A program made the translations under genes and the position numbers. The notes under the pieces were generated by a model, which saw only the letters and a program-made list of their open reading frames with translations, had not been told where the DNA came from and did no database searches. DNA of 49,617 nucleotides from Bacillota bacterium (GTDB lineage: Bacteria > Bacillota > Proteinivoracia > UBA4975 > VEMY01): positions 1 to 49,617 of the forward strand of contig VEMY01000028.1 in NCBI GenBank assembly GCA_009711825.1. The letters are read 5' to 3'. This document shows, one piece after another, positions 22,977 through 31,676 of this stretch. The stretch's first letter is position 1, and each line of letters starts with the position of its first letter.

Positions 22977-24309
22977 GCCTTATGAGAAATATAAGGATTC
23001 AGGTATTGAGTGGATAGGGCAGGTGCCGGAGCATTGGGGGGAAACGAAAATAAAGCACATTGCCAAAATCAATAAAAGAGCACTTCCAGAAAGTACACCC
23101 AATGATTATATAATTGATTACGTTGACATCGGTAGTGTAACGCCAGAGGGTAAAGTAAATAGTGTGCAAACTGTCACCTTTGAAAAATCCCCTAGTCGGG
23201 CGCGAAGAATTATTCTAGATGGGGACACAATTGTATCAACCGTTAGAACTTACTTAAAAGCAATTACTTGGTTTGATAGTCCCCCGAAGAATTTAATATG
23301 CTCTACCGGTTTTGCAGTTTTATCACCTACCGATTCAATCAGCCCCAAGTTCCTGTTTCGTCTAATGCAGTCAGAGCCTTATATAAATGAAATTGTAAGT
23401 CGGTCTACAGGTGTTAGCTACCCTGCAATCAATGCCTCTGAAATAGGTCAATTCCTTTGCTATCTGCCACTCTTGGAAGAACAACAAGCCATCGCCAACT
23501 TCCTAGACCAAAAAACATCCGAAATAGATGCCCTTATAGCTGATAAAGAAAAGCTCATCAAGATATTACAGGAGTACAGGCAGTCAGTTATCAGTGAAGC
23601 AGTAACAAAGGGGCTTAACCCTGATGTAAAGATGAAGGATTCAGGTGTTGAGTGGATAGGGCAGGTGCCGGAGCATTGGAAGTCCAGAAAGCTTAAGCAC
23701 GTTATGAAGTTGGTGTATCGTTACCCAACATATTATGGGATATCATATCAATCAACAGGTGTTCTTGAAATTCGAGGAGAAATGCTTTCTGAAGATGGAA
23801 CGATTTGTACGAAATCATGCGAGCCAAGATATATTTCAGAAGAGACTGCAAGTAAATTTCCTCGAACAAAACTTGAGGTTGATGATATTGTTATGTCTGT
23901 ACGTGGAACAATGGGTAAGGTTGGGATAGTTACCTTGAAAGAAGAAGGAAGTAATATAACAGCAAATCTACTTAGGTTATCACCCGATACAAATGCTATA
24001 TATTCTCAATGGCTTATCAAGGTTCTCAGAAGCTTCAATTTTCACCAAGAACTTGATAACTGCTGTGATAAAACTACAATTCAAACCGTTAGGGTCCCTA
24101 AACTCCTAGATATTTATATTCCTTTTCCTTCTCTAGGAGAACAACAAGCCATTGCCAACTTCCTTGACCAAAAAACCTTTGAAATAGATGACCTTATAGC
24201 TGATATCCGAAACAGTATCGATTCCCTTAAGCATTATCGCCAGTCCCTGATATCCGAAGCAGTTACCGGAAAAATAGACGTCAGAGGATATGATAGTGAG
24301 GGACATTAA
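22963..24309 (+). CDS. hsdS: Type I restriction-modification system, specificity subunit HsdS
   Basis: This 448-residue protein has two target-recognition domains, each starting with the same segment (DSGIEWIGQVPEHW at about residue 11 and DSGVEWIGQVPEHW at about residue 226). Each ends with a conserved helical region (EQQAIANFLDQKT...EIDALIAD). The symmetrical arrangement sets the two half-sites of the bipartite DNA target. It overlaps hsdM. The conserved segments are also near-identical at DNA level (22995-23037 with 23637-23679; 23479-23545 with 24139-24205), which could permit domain exchange. Both recognition domains look intact. Confidence 0.95.
   Translation: MAKYKPYEKYKDSGIEWIGQVPEHWGETKIKHIAKINKRALPESTPNDYIIDYVDIGSVTPEGKVNSVQTVTFEKSPSRARRIILDGDTIVSTVRTYLKAITWFDSPPKNLICSTGFAVLSPTDSISPKFLFRLMQSEPYINEIVSRSTGVSYPAINASEIGQFLCYLPLLEEQQAIANFLDQKTSEIDALIADKEKLIKILQEYRQSVISEAVTKGLNPDVKMKDSGVEWIGQVPEHWKSRKLKHVMKLVYRYPTYYGISYQSTGVLEIRGEMLSEDGTICTKSCEPRYISEETASKFPRTKLEVDDIVMSVRGTMGKVGIVTLKEEGSNITANLLRLSPDTNAIYSQWLIKVLRSFNFHQELDNCCDKTTIQTVRVPKLLDIYIPFPSLGEQQAIANFLDQKTFEIDDLIADIRNSIDSLKHYRQSLISEAVTGKIDVRGYDSEGH
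22995..23037 (+). repeat. Direct repeat A1 inside hsdS
   Basis: This 43-bp segment matches 23637-23679 at 42 of 43 positions. It marks the start of the first target-recognition domain. Confidence 0.9.
23479..23545 (+). repeat. Direct repeat B1 inside hsdS
   Basis: This 67-bp segment matches 24139-24205 at about 61 of 67 positions. It encodes the conserved helix EQQAIANFLDQKT. Confidence 0.85.
23637..23679 (+). repeat. Direct repeat A2 inside hsdS
   Basis: This is the second copy of the 43-bp repeat at 22995. It marks the start of the second target-recognition domain. Confidence 0.9.
24139..24205 (+). repeat. Direct repeat B2 inside hsdS
   Basis: This is the second copy of the 67-bp repeat at 23479. 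It marks the conserved helix after the second target-recognition domain. Confidence 0.85.
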
Positions 24310-24442
24310 ATACTTAAGGCTTAACGACTCTTCCGTTTAGGAGCTTCCTGGCGGCGACTTATTACCATATGCTCTGATGACGATTTAGAGAGGGCTAAAC
24401 CACTATTGAAACAGAGCTATGAAGGTAACTAGGAGGGATCTT

Positions 24443-27421
24443 ATGCCAACTCCATCCAAGCCAACGGAAAAGGGATTTGAAACTCAAATCGAAGAGCATT
24501 TGCTTTCTCATGGCTATGTTTCTGGCAATCCTACGGACTTCAATCGAGACTTCGCCATGGATACTCGGCTACTGTTCGAGTTCTTGGAAGATACTCAGCC
24601 CGTGAAGATGCAGAAGCTCAAGGAGATCTATAAGGAACAGTATCAATTTAAGATTGTTCGTCGCCTTCATCAGGAATTGAATAATCGGGGCATGATTGAC
24701 GTTCTGCGCCACGGCATCAAAGACTATGGCGTTTATTTGGACCTAGCATTTTTTAAGCCGGCCACCAGTATGAATGTTGAGATGCTAGAGCTGTACCAGA
24801 AGAACCGAGTATCAGTTACTAGGCAGGTGCATTATAGCAATGTTAATGAAAACAGCGTGGACATGCTTCTATCTGTTAATGGTTTACCGGTAGTTATACT
24901 GGAGCTGAAAAACCAGTTTACTGATCAGAATGTTAATAACGCCATGCGGCAGTTTCAAAAGGACAGAGACCCCAAGGAAATGTTTTTCCAGTTTAAAAAA
25001 AGGGCAGTAGTTTTCTTTGCCGTTGACACTGATGAAGTGTATATGACCACCCGTTTGGCAGGGGACAGCACTTACTTTCTACCGTTCAACAAGGGATATA
25101 ATGGTGGCAAGGGTAACCCGCCAAATCCAAATGGATTCAAGACAGCATATCTATGGGAAGATATTCTTGAAAGAGACAGTCTGTTGGATATCCTGAAGCG
25201 CTTCGTTTATCTGGAGAAGGAAGAAAAGAAGGATGAGAACGGCAAGCAGTATATCTCTGAGACATTGATATTTCCCCGTTACCATCAGCTAGCTTCTGTA
25301 CGTGAGCTAGAGGCGGCTTCCCGCTCAGAAGGGGCTGGGAGCAGTTATCTGATTCAGCACAGTGCAGGGTCCGGGAAAACTAATTCAATCTCCTGGTTGG
25401 CACATCGATTATCCAGTCTGCATGATGAATCTGATAAACCTGTATTTGATACAGTGATTGTTATTACCGACCGTCTTGTTCTGGATCGGCAGCTACAGGA
25501 CAGCATATATCAGTTGGAGCATAAGCACGGCGTCGTTGAAAAGATAGACAAGGACTCTGATCAGCTTGCCTCTGCTCTTGCCGGGGGGACCCGGATAATC
25601 ATTTCCACACTGCAAAAGTTCTCCTTTATCCTAGAGAAGGTAGGGCAGTTGGGTGATCGTAAGTATGCGGTAATTATTGATGAGGCCCATTCCAGTGCTG
25701 CAGGCAAGCATGCAGCATCCCTGAGGGAGGTGCTTTCAGTCGGCAGTCTAGAAGAGGCAGCAAAAGCTGATGAAGAAGCTGAGGCTAAAGCGTATGACCC
25801 GGACGAGGAAATACTGGACTCTATCACTCGACAAGGTAGACAGGATAATATAAGTTACTTTGCTTTTACGGCGACACCGAAAGCAAGAACACTAGAGATG
25901 TTTGGCACTCCGGGCGACGATGGCAAGCCCAGGCCTTTTCATCTGTACTCCATGCGCCAGGCAATTGAGGAAGGATTTATCCTTGATGTCCTCAAGCATT
26001 ATGTCACCTACTCAGTCTATTACAAGCTGGCGAAGCGGATTAAGGATGACCCCAAGTTTGAAAAGGGTAAAGCGGCCAAAGCATTGGCCCGGTTTGTTAG
26101 TTTGCATCCCCATAACATTGCTCAGAAGACAGAAATTATGATAGAACATTTCCGACAGGTTACTCGGCATAAGGTTGGCGGGCGGGCCAAGGCAATGGTG
26201 GTTACAAGTTCCCGGTTGCATGCTGTGCGATACAAGCTGGCCTTTGATGAATATATCAAGCGCAAAGGTTACTTAGATATGAAGACTTTGGTCGCGTTTA
26301 CCGGCACTGTGGATGATGAAGGTGTCTCCTACACAGAAACAGATTTTAACCAGTTTAAAGAGGCGGAAGTGCCCGCTAAGTTTGCTACCGATGAATACCA
26401 GGTTTTGCTGGTTGCCGAGAAATACCAGACGGGTTTTGACCAGCCATTGCTACATACGATGTTTGTCGACAAGAAACTTTCGGGAGTAAAAGCGGTTCAG
26501 ACCCTTTCTCGGTTGAACAGAATCCATAAAGGGAAGAAGGATACCTTCATCCTTGATTTCGTAAACAAAGCAGAGGACATCCAGGAAGCTTTCCGTCCGT
26601 ATTATGAGCAGACAGTCGTTGAAGAAGTGACCGACCCAAATACCCTTTACGATCTTCAGCATGAGCTAGATAAGTTTGGCGTGTATATTGACGAAGAGTT
26701 GAGCAAATTTACTGAAGCATATTTCGACCAAGCCAACAAAAAGCGCGACGGTATTCTGAATTACTATATCGACAACGCTGTTAAGCGATTTTGGAGGTTG
26801 GATGATGAGTTCCAGGATGATTTTAATCACCTAGGCAAGAAGTTTGTGCGACTCTATTCCTTCCTTTTGCAGATTACACCCTTCAAAGACGTGGACCTTC
26901 ACAAGCTTTACTTGTTCTTAGACCTGTTGCTGCGGAAAACCAAGCGGGGGGCCGGAGGGCAGTCTTTGAATTTAGCTGATGAGGTGGAATTACAATATTA
27001 CACAAGCAAGAAGACTTTCGAAGGCGATCTGTCGATTAAAGAAGGCGATGGCACTGAGATACCTGGGGGGATACCGGGGGGAAGCGGCAAGAAAGAAGAT
27101 GAAGAGGAAGAACTGTCGGCAATCATTGACCGGCTGAATCAGCGGTTCGGGACCAATTTCACCAAGGCAGATATGATATCCACCGATCAGTTGATTGAGG
27201 ATTTTGCTGAGGATGAGGAGCTGACCCAGAAGGCACAAAATAATTCTATTGATGATTTCCGATTTGCATTCGAGAATGCGTTTCTCAATAAGGTGGTAGA
27301 GCGTATGGAACAAAATGAAGCCTTCTTCACCCGAATACTGGATGATGAAGACTTCAAAAATGCACTGGCTGATTATATGTTGGTGAGGACGTATAAGCGT
27401 TTGCGACAAAGTGCAGGATGA
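24443..27421 (+). CDS. hsdR: Type I restriction-modification system, restriction subunit HsdR
   Basis: This is a 992-residue endonuclease/translocase. The N-terminal PD-(D/E)xK nuclease is seen at VDMLLSV...VVILELKNQ (E and K near residues 152-154). The superfamily 2 motor follows: Walker A AGSGKTNS near 305-314, IIDEAH near 410, then FTATPKA and the C-terminal RecA-like lobe containing QTGFDQPLL and LSRLNRI. An acidic, glycine-rich linker lies near residue 870. The ATG at 24443 has AGGAGG 8 bases before it; the track-style start at 24419 has none. The 133-base gap after hsdS holds no gene. All motifs look intact, so the system should be active. Confidence 0.95.
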   Translation: MPTPSKPTEKGFETQIEEHLLSHGYVSGNPTDFNRDFAMDTRLLFEFLEDTQPVKMQKLKEIYKEQYQFKIVRRLHQELNNRGMIDVLRHGIKDYGVYLDLAFFKPATSMNVEMLELYQKNRVSVTRQVHYSNVNENSVDMLLSVNGLPVVILELKNQFTDQNVNNAMRQFQKDRDPKEMFFQFKKRAVVFFAVDTDEVYMTTRLAGDSTYFLPFNKGYNGGKGNPPNPNGFKTAYLWEDILERDSLLDILKRFVYLEKEEKKDENGKQYISETLIFPRYHQLASVRELEAASRSEGAGSSYLIQHSAGSGKTNSISWLAHRLSSLHDESDKPVFDTVIVITDRLVLDRQLQDSIYQLEHKHGVVEKIDKDSDQLASALAGGTRIIISTLQKFSFILEKVGQLGDRKYAVIIDEAHSSAAGKHAASLREVLSVGSLEEAAKADEEAEAKAYDPDEEILDSITRQGRQDNISYFAFTATPKARTLEMFGTPGDDGKPRPFHLYSMRQAIEEGFILDVLKHYVTYSVYYKLAKRIKDDPKFEKGKAAKALARFVSLHPHNIAQKTEIMIEHFRQVTRHKVGGRAKAMVVTSSRLHAVRYKLAFDEYIKRKGYLDMKTLVAFTGTVDDEGVSYTETDFNQFKEAEVPAKFATDEYQVLLVAEKYQTGFDQPLLHTMFVDKKLSGVKAVQTLSRLNRIHKGKKDTFILDFVNKAEDIQEAFRPYYEQTVVEEVTDPNTLYDLQHELDKFGVYIDEELSKFTEAYFDQANKKRDGILNYYIDNAVKRFWRLDDEFQDDFNHLGKKFVRLYSFLLQITPFKDVDLHKLYLFLDLLLRKTKRGAGGQSLNLADEVELQYYTSKKTFEGDLSIKEGDGTEIPGGIPGGSGKKEDEEEELSAIIDRLNQRFGTNFTKADMISTDQLIEDFAEDEELTQKAQNNSIDDFRFAFENAFLNKVVERMEQNEAFFTRILDDEDFKNALADYMLVRTYKRLRQSAG

Positions 27422-27471
27422 TTGAAATGGTAGCAGGATTTTGGCACACAGTATCGAAATAGTCTGTAAAT

Positions 27472-28944
27472 ATGTTTTGTGTGGTGAGTGGTGTGCCAAT
27501 TGTAAACCTTGATCACTTTGATTTTATAGATAAACCGGAAATAATATTTGGTTTGGTTGGTGCGGTGGGAACTCCGCTGAAACAAGTTACTCAGATTTTA
27601 AAAGAACAGATGGAAATAAGGGAATATTCTTCGGAAGAGATTGAGCTGAGTAAGTTTCTTTGTGAAAATTTACCTCTAAGAAGTTCGGTTTGTCATGATG
27701 GTGGCGAATATTCTCGGATTGATAGCATGATGAATCGCGGGAATGAGCTCCGGGAAAGAACAGATGGTGGCGAGGTGTTGTCTTTACTCGCTGCTGCAAA
27801 AATACATGTAAAAAGATCAGAGGACCACCTGTATCTCAATGGTCAATCCTTTATCTTACGCCAATTAAAGCATCCTGAAGAAGTGTTCTGCCTGAGGAGA
27901 ATATATGGTTCCTCGTTCCATTTGATAGGGGTATATTCTTCGGAAGCTTCCCGAAGACAAAACTTGCTGAAACAAGGAATGAGTTCTGACCAGGTTGACC
28001 GTATCTTCGCAAGGGACGAGGGCGAGGAATTATTGTATGGTCAACAATTACGGGACACTTATTACTTGGCAGACGTCTTTGTTGCTGATGGGCCACAGTT
28101 AGAAGGTCAGCTGCAGCGCTATTTAAAACTTCTTTTTGCGGAAGAGGTAATAACCCCTTCTGCAGATGAATACGGTATGCATTTATCTTATAGTGCATCG
28201 CTTAAGTCGGGCGACCTGTCCAGACAAGTTGGTGCGGCCATATTGAATGAACATAGGGAAGTTATCTCTCTAGGAGCAAATGAGGTTCCTGCACCAATGG
28301 GAGGGCAATACTGGGAAGATTCGCCACTAGATTCTCGCGATTGTAGAAAAGGATATGACTCTAACGCTAAGATAAAAAGAGAAATAGTGGAAGATATAAT
28401 TAAAGCCCTCCAGCTGTCGGACGATGTAGAGCAAGTATCTTACAAATTAAAAAACACTCGGTTAATGGATATCACGGAATTTGGAAGATGTGTCCATGCT
28501 GAGATGGAGTCAATATTAGGAGCTGGAAGGGTGGGGATATCCTGTAGACAAGGCACCCTATATACAACGACATTTCCATGCCATAATTGTGCCAAACACA
28601 TTGTTAATGCGGGGTTACAACGCGTAGTATATATTGAGCCTTACCCCAAGAGCATGGCCAAGGATTTACATGACGATGCAATTGCCTTTACTGAAGATGG
28701 GGAAGGCGAAGAAACCGAAAAAGTAATCTTTGAGCCTTTTGTGGGTGTTGCTCCACGAAAATATTGGATTTTATTCTCCATTTATACTGCTGATGGCAGG
28801 CGGTTAAAAAGAAAAGATGACGAAGGAAATTTGGTGGATACGCCTTTGGGCTTGCGCCTTGCAACTTCCACTTTGACCTATATCGAAAGGGAAAGAGTGG
28901 TTGCCGCTGCTGTATCAAGAATAAAAGAGCTCTTACTAAAGTGA
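27472..28944 (+). CDS. Anti-phage dCTP deaminase (AvcD-like) with P-loop N-terminal domain
   Basis: In this 490-residue protein a P-loop kinase-like region starts at IIFGLVGAVGT (G27-x-x-G30-A-V-G33-T34). A C-terminal zinc deaminase carries H342-A-E344 and P369-C370-x-x-C373. This architecture defines the anti-phage dCTP/dCMP deaminase family, which drains the deoxycytidine nucleotide pool during phage infection. The ATG at 27472 lacks a good ribosome binding site; GTG at 27493 is an alternative. It follows hsdR by only 50 bases, which leaves no room for a long upstream antitoxin RNA like that of Vibrio AvcI. A 50-codon ORF follows it. Confidence 0.85.
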   Translation: MFCVVSGVPIVNLDHFDFIDKPEIIFGLVGAVGTPLKQVTQILKEQMEIREYSSEEIELSKFLCENLPLRSSVCHDGGEYSRIDSMMNRGNELRERTDGGEVLSLLAAAKIHVKRSEDHLYLNGQSFILRQLKHPEEVFCLRRIYGSSFHLIGVYSSEASRRQNLLKQGMSSDQVDRIFARDEGEELLYGQQLRDTYYLADVFVADGPQLEGQLQRYLKLLFAEEVITPSADEYGMHLSYSASLKSGDLSRQVGAAILNEHREVISLGANEVPAPMGGQYWEDSPLDSRDCRKGYDSNAKIKREIVEDIIKALQLSDDVEQVSYKLKNTRLMDITEFGRCVHAEMESILGAGRVGISCRQGTLYTTTFPCHNCAKHIVNAGLQRVVYIEPYPKSMAKDLHDDAIAFTEDGEGEETEKVIFEPFVGVAPRKYWILFSIYTADGRRLKRKDDEGNLVDTPLGLRLATSTLTYIERERVVAAAVSRIKELLLK

Positions 28945-28966
28945 GTATTTGGGAGGAGTGAGATTT

Positions 28967-29119
28967 ATGAATAGAGAGAGCACTTTAAAGTGGGTAGAAA
29001 CTGAGGAGTCGAAGCACTTTTGGGAGCAAATCGAGCAGGCAGCATCGAAAGCACCTAGAGAAATTGTTGAAAAGATAATTGAAGATATTGACCAAAAAAT
29101 GCAATCTAAAAAGGATTAG
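28967..29119 (+). CDS. Small protein downstream of the deaminase (50 residues)
   Basis: This short ORF has a strong ribosome binding site (GGGAGGAG) 8 bases before its ATG. It encodes a charged, helical soluble protein (LKWVETEESKHFWEQIEQ, then PREIVEKIIEDIDQKM and a lysine-rich end). It starts 22 bases after the deaminase stop and precedes a terminator, so it is almost certainly co-transcribed with the deaminase. I recognise no family. A role in controlling or sensing for the deaminase is possible but is inferred only from position. Confidence 0.7.
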   Translation: MNRESTLKWVETEESKHFWEQIEQAASKAPREIVEKIIEDIDQKMQSKKD

Positions 29120-29132
29120 GTATGATTATTTA

Positions 29133-29160
29133 TAACTGTCATTCGGCAGTTATTTCTTTA
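29133..29160 (+). terminator. Terminator after the deaminase/small ORF unit
   Basis: TAACTGTC pairs with GGCAGTTA (8 bp with one G-U pair) around ATTC, followed by TTTCTTTA. Confidence 0.65.
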
Positions 29161-29194
29161 TGACAATATAGCCACACAATATGCTACATCATCA

Positions 29195-29203
29195 TGATAT
29201 AAT
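29195..29203 (+). promoter_or_regulatory. Extended -10 promoter of the two-component operon
   Basis: TGATATAAT (TGn plus a perfect -10) lies 16 bases before the ATG at 29220, with no clear -35. Transcription would start about 29210, almost on the first in-frame start codons (GTG 29211, ATG 29214, ATG 29220), so the mRNA may be leaderless. Confidence 0.55.
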
Positions 29204-29219
29204 ATCCCCGGTGATGCAT

Positions 29220-29933
29220 ATGCAGAAGTTACTGCTCGTTGAAGACGATAAAACAATAGCCCTGGGTCTCGAGTATTCCCTGGGCCAGGAGGGGTTTGCG
29301 GTTACTGTCTGTTATGACGTGACTTCAGCCCTTTCTGTGCTTGAGGAATCCTTCGATTTAATCATCCTAGACCTTGGTTTGCCGGACGGGAGCGGCTATG
29401 ACATTTGCCGTACTGTGAAGGAGAAGTCCGATGTGCCTGTCATCTTCTTGACGGCTGTTGACGATGAGGTCAATGTTGTCATGGGCCTGGATATGGGCGC
29501 CGATGATTATATCACCAAACCGTTTCGGGTTCGGGAGCTGGTGTCTCGGATTAAGACAGTCTTACGGCGCTACCGGAAGACCGAAGGCGGTTTGAGTGGG
29601 ACTGGGGAGAAAGGTGACCGATCAGAGCTCCGCCTCGGGGATGTGCTGATTAACACGGCCCAGGCCAAGGTATATAAGCGTGATGTTGAGATTCAGCTCA
29701 CTGCCTTGGAGTATCGGCTGCTGTTGACCTTTGTGAATAACGAGGGCCAGGTGCTTTCCCGGTCGCAGCTGCTGGAGGGCATCTGGGATATTGCCGGGGA
29801 CTTCGTGAATGACAATACCCTGACTGTCTACATCAAGCGGCTACGGGAGAAGATTGAAGACGATCCCCAGCATCCTGCCTTAATCCATACTGTGCGTGGG
29901 CTGGGCTACAAAGCGGGTGAGTGGGATGCTTAG
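29220..29933 (+). CDS. OmpR/PhoB-family response regulator
   Basis: This 237-residue protein has a receiver domain with acidic pocket E8-D9-D10, phospho-acceptor D51 (IILDLGLPDG), T79 and K100 (DYITKPF). The C-terminal winged helix ends with TVYIKRLREKIEDDP and HTVRGLGYKA. It controls transcription after phosphorylation by the kinase whose gene overlaps it. The ATG at 29220 gives the normal N-terminus MQKLLLVEDD; no Shine-Dalgarno is present, consistent with a leaderless transcript. The downstream ABC genes are its likely targets. Confidence 0.92.
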   Translation: MQKLLLVEDDKTIALGLEYSLGQEGFAVTVCYDVTSALSVLEESFDLIILDLGLPDGSGYDICRTVKEKSDVPVIFLTAVDDEVNVVMGLDMGADDYITKPFRVRELVSRIKTVLRRYRKTEGGLSGTGEKGDRSELRLGDVLINTAQAKVYKRDVEIQLTALEYRLLLTFVNNEGQVLSRSQLLEGIWDIAGDFVNDNTLTVYIKRLREKIEDDPQHPALIHTVRGLGYKAGEWDA

Positions 29934-30912
29934 AATGTTTCGGAATCGTGAAGTTTTGCTTGTGCTATCTGTTATGCTGTTGGTTTCTTTGGTTGGTATA
30001 ATCGTTGGTTCTTCAGTCAGCGCCGCCGGGATTGTTGCTGCTGTTTCGGCGGCTTTTGTTCTGCTCTTTTTAGGGTTCACCTGGTGGCGTTATCGGGAGC
30101 TGGACCGGCTTGCCGAATATCTGACCCGGGTAGTTGAGGGCAACTATGGCCTGGACATCCGGGATAATGCCGAGGGAGAGTTGTCGATTCTCAAGAGCGA
30201 AATCTATAAGGTTACAGTTATGTTGAGCGAGCAGGCAGCGGCGCTGCGTAAAGAGAAGGGCAATCTGGCCGATGCCCTATCAGATATCTCCCATCAGCTA
30301 AAGACGCCGCTGACCTCAATGTTTGTGATGACGGATTTATTGTGTGGCGACTTGCCAGAGGAGAAGCGGGTGGAGTTTACCGGCAAGTTGCGGCGACAGC
30401 TGGAGCGAATTGAGTGGTTGGTTACTTCGCTATTGAAGCTCTCGCGGCTGGATGCGGGCACAGTGGAGTTTCGCAAGGCTGCTGTTTCGGCTGAGCGCTT
30501 GGTTTCCGCGGCCTGCGAGCCGCTGCTAATTACAATGGAGTTAAAGGAACAGAAGCTGGTTGTGGACTGTCCGGAGTTTGAGTTTGTCTGTGATTTGAAC
30601 TGGACGGTGGAGGCGCTGGTTAATATATTGAAGAACTGTGTGGAGCATACGCCGGCGGGCGGGGAGATTCGGATTAGTTGTAGGGACTATCCATTGTATA
30701 CCGAGATTGTGATTGAGGATAATGGTACAGGCATTGACAAGGCGGATTTACCCTATATCTTCAACCGCTTTTATAAAGGGAAGAATGCCGGCGATGATTC
30801 AATCGGCATCGGCCTGGCCATGGCCAAGAGCATTGTCGTGGCTCAGGGCGGGAGCGTAGACGTGCGCAGCAGTGATTTAGGTAGTAAGTTCATGCTCCGG
30901 TTTTTTCGATAA
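29926..30912 (+). CDS. Sensor histidine kinase, intramembrane-sensing type
   Basis: This 328-residue protein has two N-terminal membrane helices (about 8-28 and 33-53) joined by only a few residues, so there is almost no extracellular sensor. That is typical of kinases that sense through a partner ABC transporter. The phospho-acceptor is H123 in ISHQLKTPLTS. The ATPase motifs are NILKNCVEHTP (N box), IEDNGTGID (G1) and GIGLAMAKSIV (G2). It overlaps the response regulator by 8 bases. The ABC genes that follow probably act as its sensor and its output. Confidence 0.9.
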   Translation: MLRMFRNREVLLVLSVMLLVSLVGIIVGSSVSAAGIVAAVSAAFVLLFLGFTWWRYRELDRLAEYLTRVVEGNYGLDIRDNAEGELSILKSEIYKVTVMLSEQAAALRKEKGNLADALSDISHQLKTPLTSMFVMTDLLCGDLPEEKRVEFTGKLRRQLERIEWLVTSLLKLSRLDAGTVEFRKAAVSAERLVSAACEPLLITMELKEQKLVVDCPEFEFVCDLNWTVEALVNILKNCVEHTPAGGEIRISCRDYPLYTEIVIEDNGTGIDKADLPYIFNRFYKGKNAGDDSIGIGLAMAKSIVVAQGGSVDVRSSDLGSKFMLRFFR

Positions 30913-30951
30913 GTGACTAAACTGTCACTTTTTTTGTCACTGACTGGTCAC
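30911..30951 (+). promoter_or_regulatory. Hairpin plus GTCAC direct repeats before the ABC operon
   Basis: AAGTGAC-TAAACT-GTCACTT (30911-30930) is a 7-bp inverted repeat followed by a run of T, so it can act as a terminator for the kinase mRNA. GTCAC also recurs at 30924, 30936 and 30947, 12 and 11 bases apart, close to the helical spacing used by OmpR-type regulators. It may be the regulator's binding site. Confidence 0.5.
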
Positions 30952-30995
30952 CTGGGGAGAGTAAACTGAAACCATAAATCGAAGGAGGAAGAGTG

Positions 30996-31676
30996 ATGGA
31001 AATTTTGCGGGTGGAGAATTTAAGCAAGGTTTATGGTTCCGGGGAGACGGCAGTGCGGGCGCTGGATGACGTTTCTTTCTCTGTGGATAAAGGTGAATTT
31101 GTGGCGATAGTCGGGCCCTCGGGCTCGGGCAAGTCTACACTATTGCATATCCTGGGCGGGGTGGACCGACCCAGTTCCGGGCATGTGTTCATTGATGATG
31201 TAGACATTTATGGCCTGAACGAAACGCGACTGGCCATCTTCCGCCGCCGGCAAATTGGTTTGATCTATCAGTTTTACAACCTGATTCCCGTCTTGAGCGT
31301 GGAAGAGAACATTACCTTGCCGCTGCTTTTGGATGAGCGCAAGGTGGACAGCAGTCGTTTAGGCGAGATCATTGACACACTGGGGCTTGCTGACCGTTTA
31401 GGACATTTGCCGAACCAGCTCTCCGGTGGGCAGCAGCAGCGGGTATCCATCGGTCGGGCGCTGATCAACAACCCGGCGCTTGTTCTGGCCGATGAGCCCA
31501 CTGGCAATTTGGATAGCAAGAATAGCGCCGAGATCATCGAGCTGTTGAAGCTCTCGAATAAGAAGTACAATCAGACATTGTTGGTCATTACCCACGACCA
31601 GGACATTGCCATGCAGGCCGACCGGATCATCAGTCTTGAGGACGGGCGGATTGAGCGGGATGAGGTTCGGCGATGA
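30996..31676 (+). CDS. ABC transporter ATP-binding protein (MacB/LolD/BceA type)
   Basis: This 226-residue ATPase has Walker [10 protein letters not shown] (residues 40-48), Q-loop [11 protein letters not shown], signature LSGGQQQR (142-149), Walker [14 protein letters not shown], and the switch histidine in ITHDQ. The subfamily pairs with FtsX-type permeases that export or detoxify peptides. The ATG at 30996 has AGGAGGA 6 bases before it. Its stop overlaps the permease start (ATGA), so they are coupled. The kinase/regulator pair upstream presumably controls this transporter. Confidence 0.93.
   Translation: MEILRVENLSKVYGSGETAVRALDDVSFSVDKGEFVAIVGPSGSGKSTLLHILGGVDRPSSGHVFIDDVDIYGLNETRLAIFRRRQIGLIYQFYNLIPVLSVEENITLPLLLDERKVDSSRLGEIIDTLGLADRLGHLPNQLSGGQQQRVSIGRALINNPALVLADEPTGNLDSKNSAEIIELLKLSNKKYNQTLLVITHDQDIAMQADRIISLEDGRIERDEVRR

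Noticed and set aside
22995-24205. CRISPR-like repeats
   Set aside because: Only two copies of each repeat, long spacing and coding content; they are conserved hsdS segments.
27422-27471. AvcI-like antitoxin RNA upstream of the deaminase
   Set aside because: Only 50 bases are available and no hairpin is visible there.
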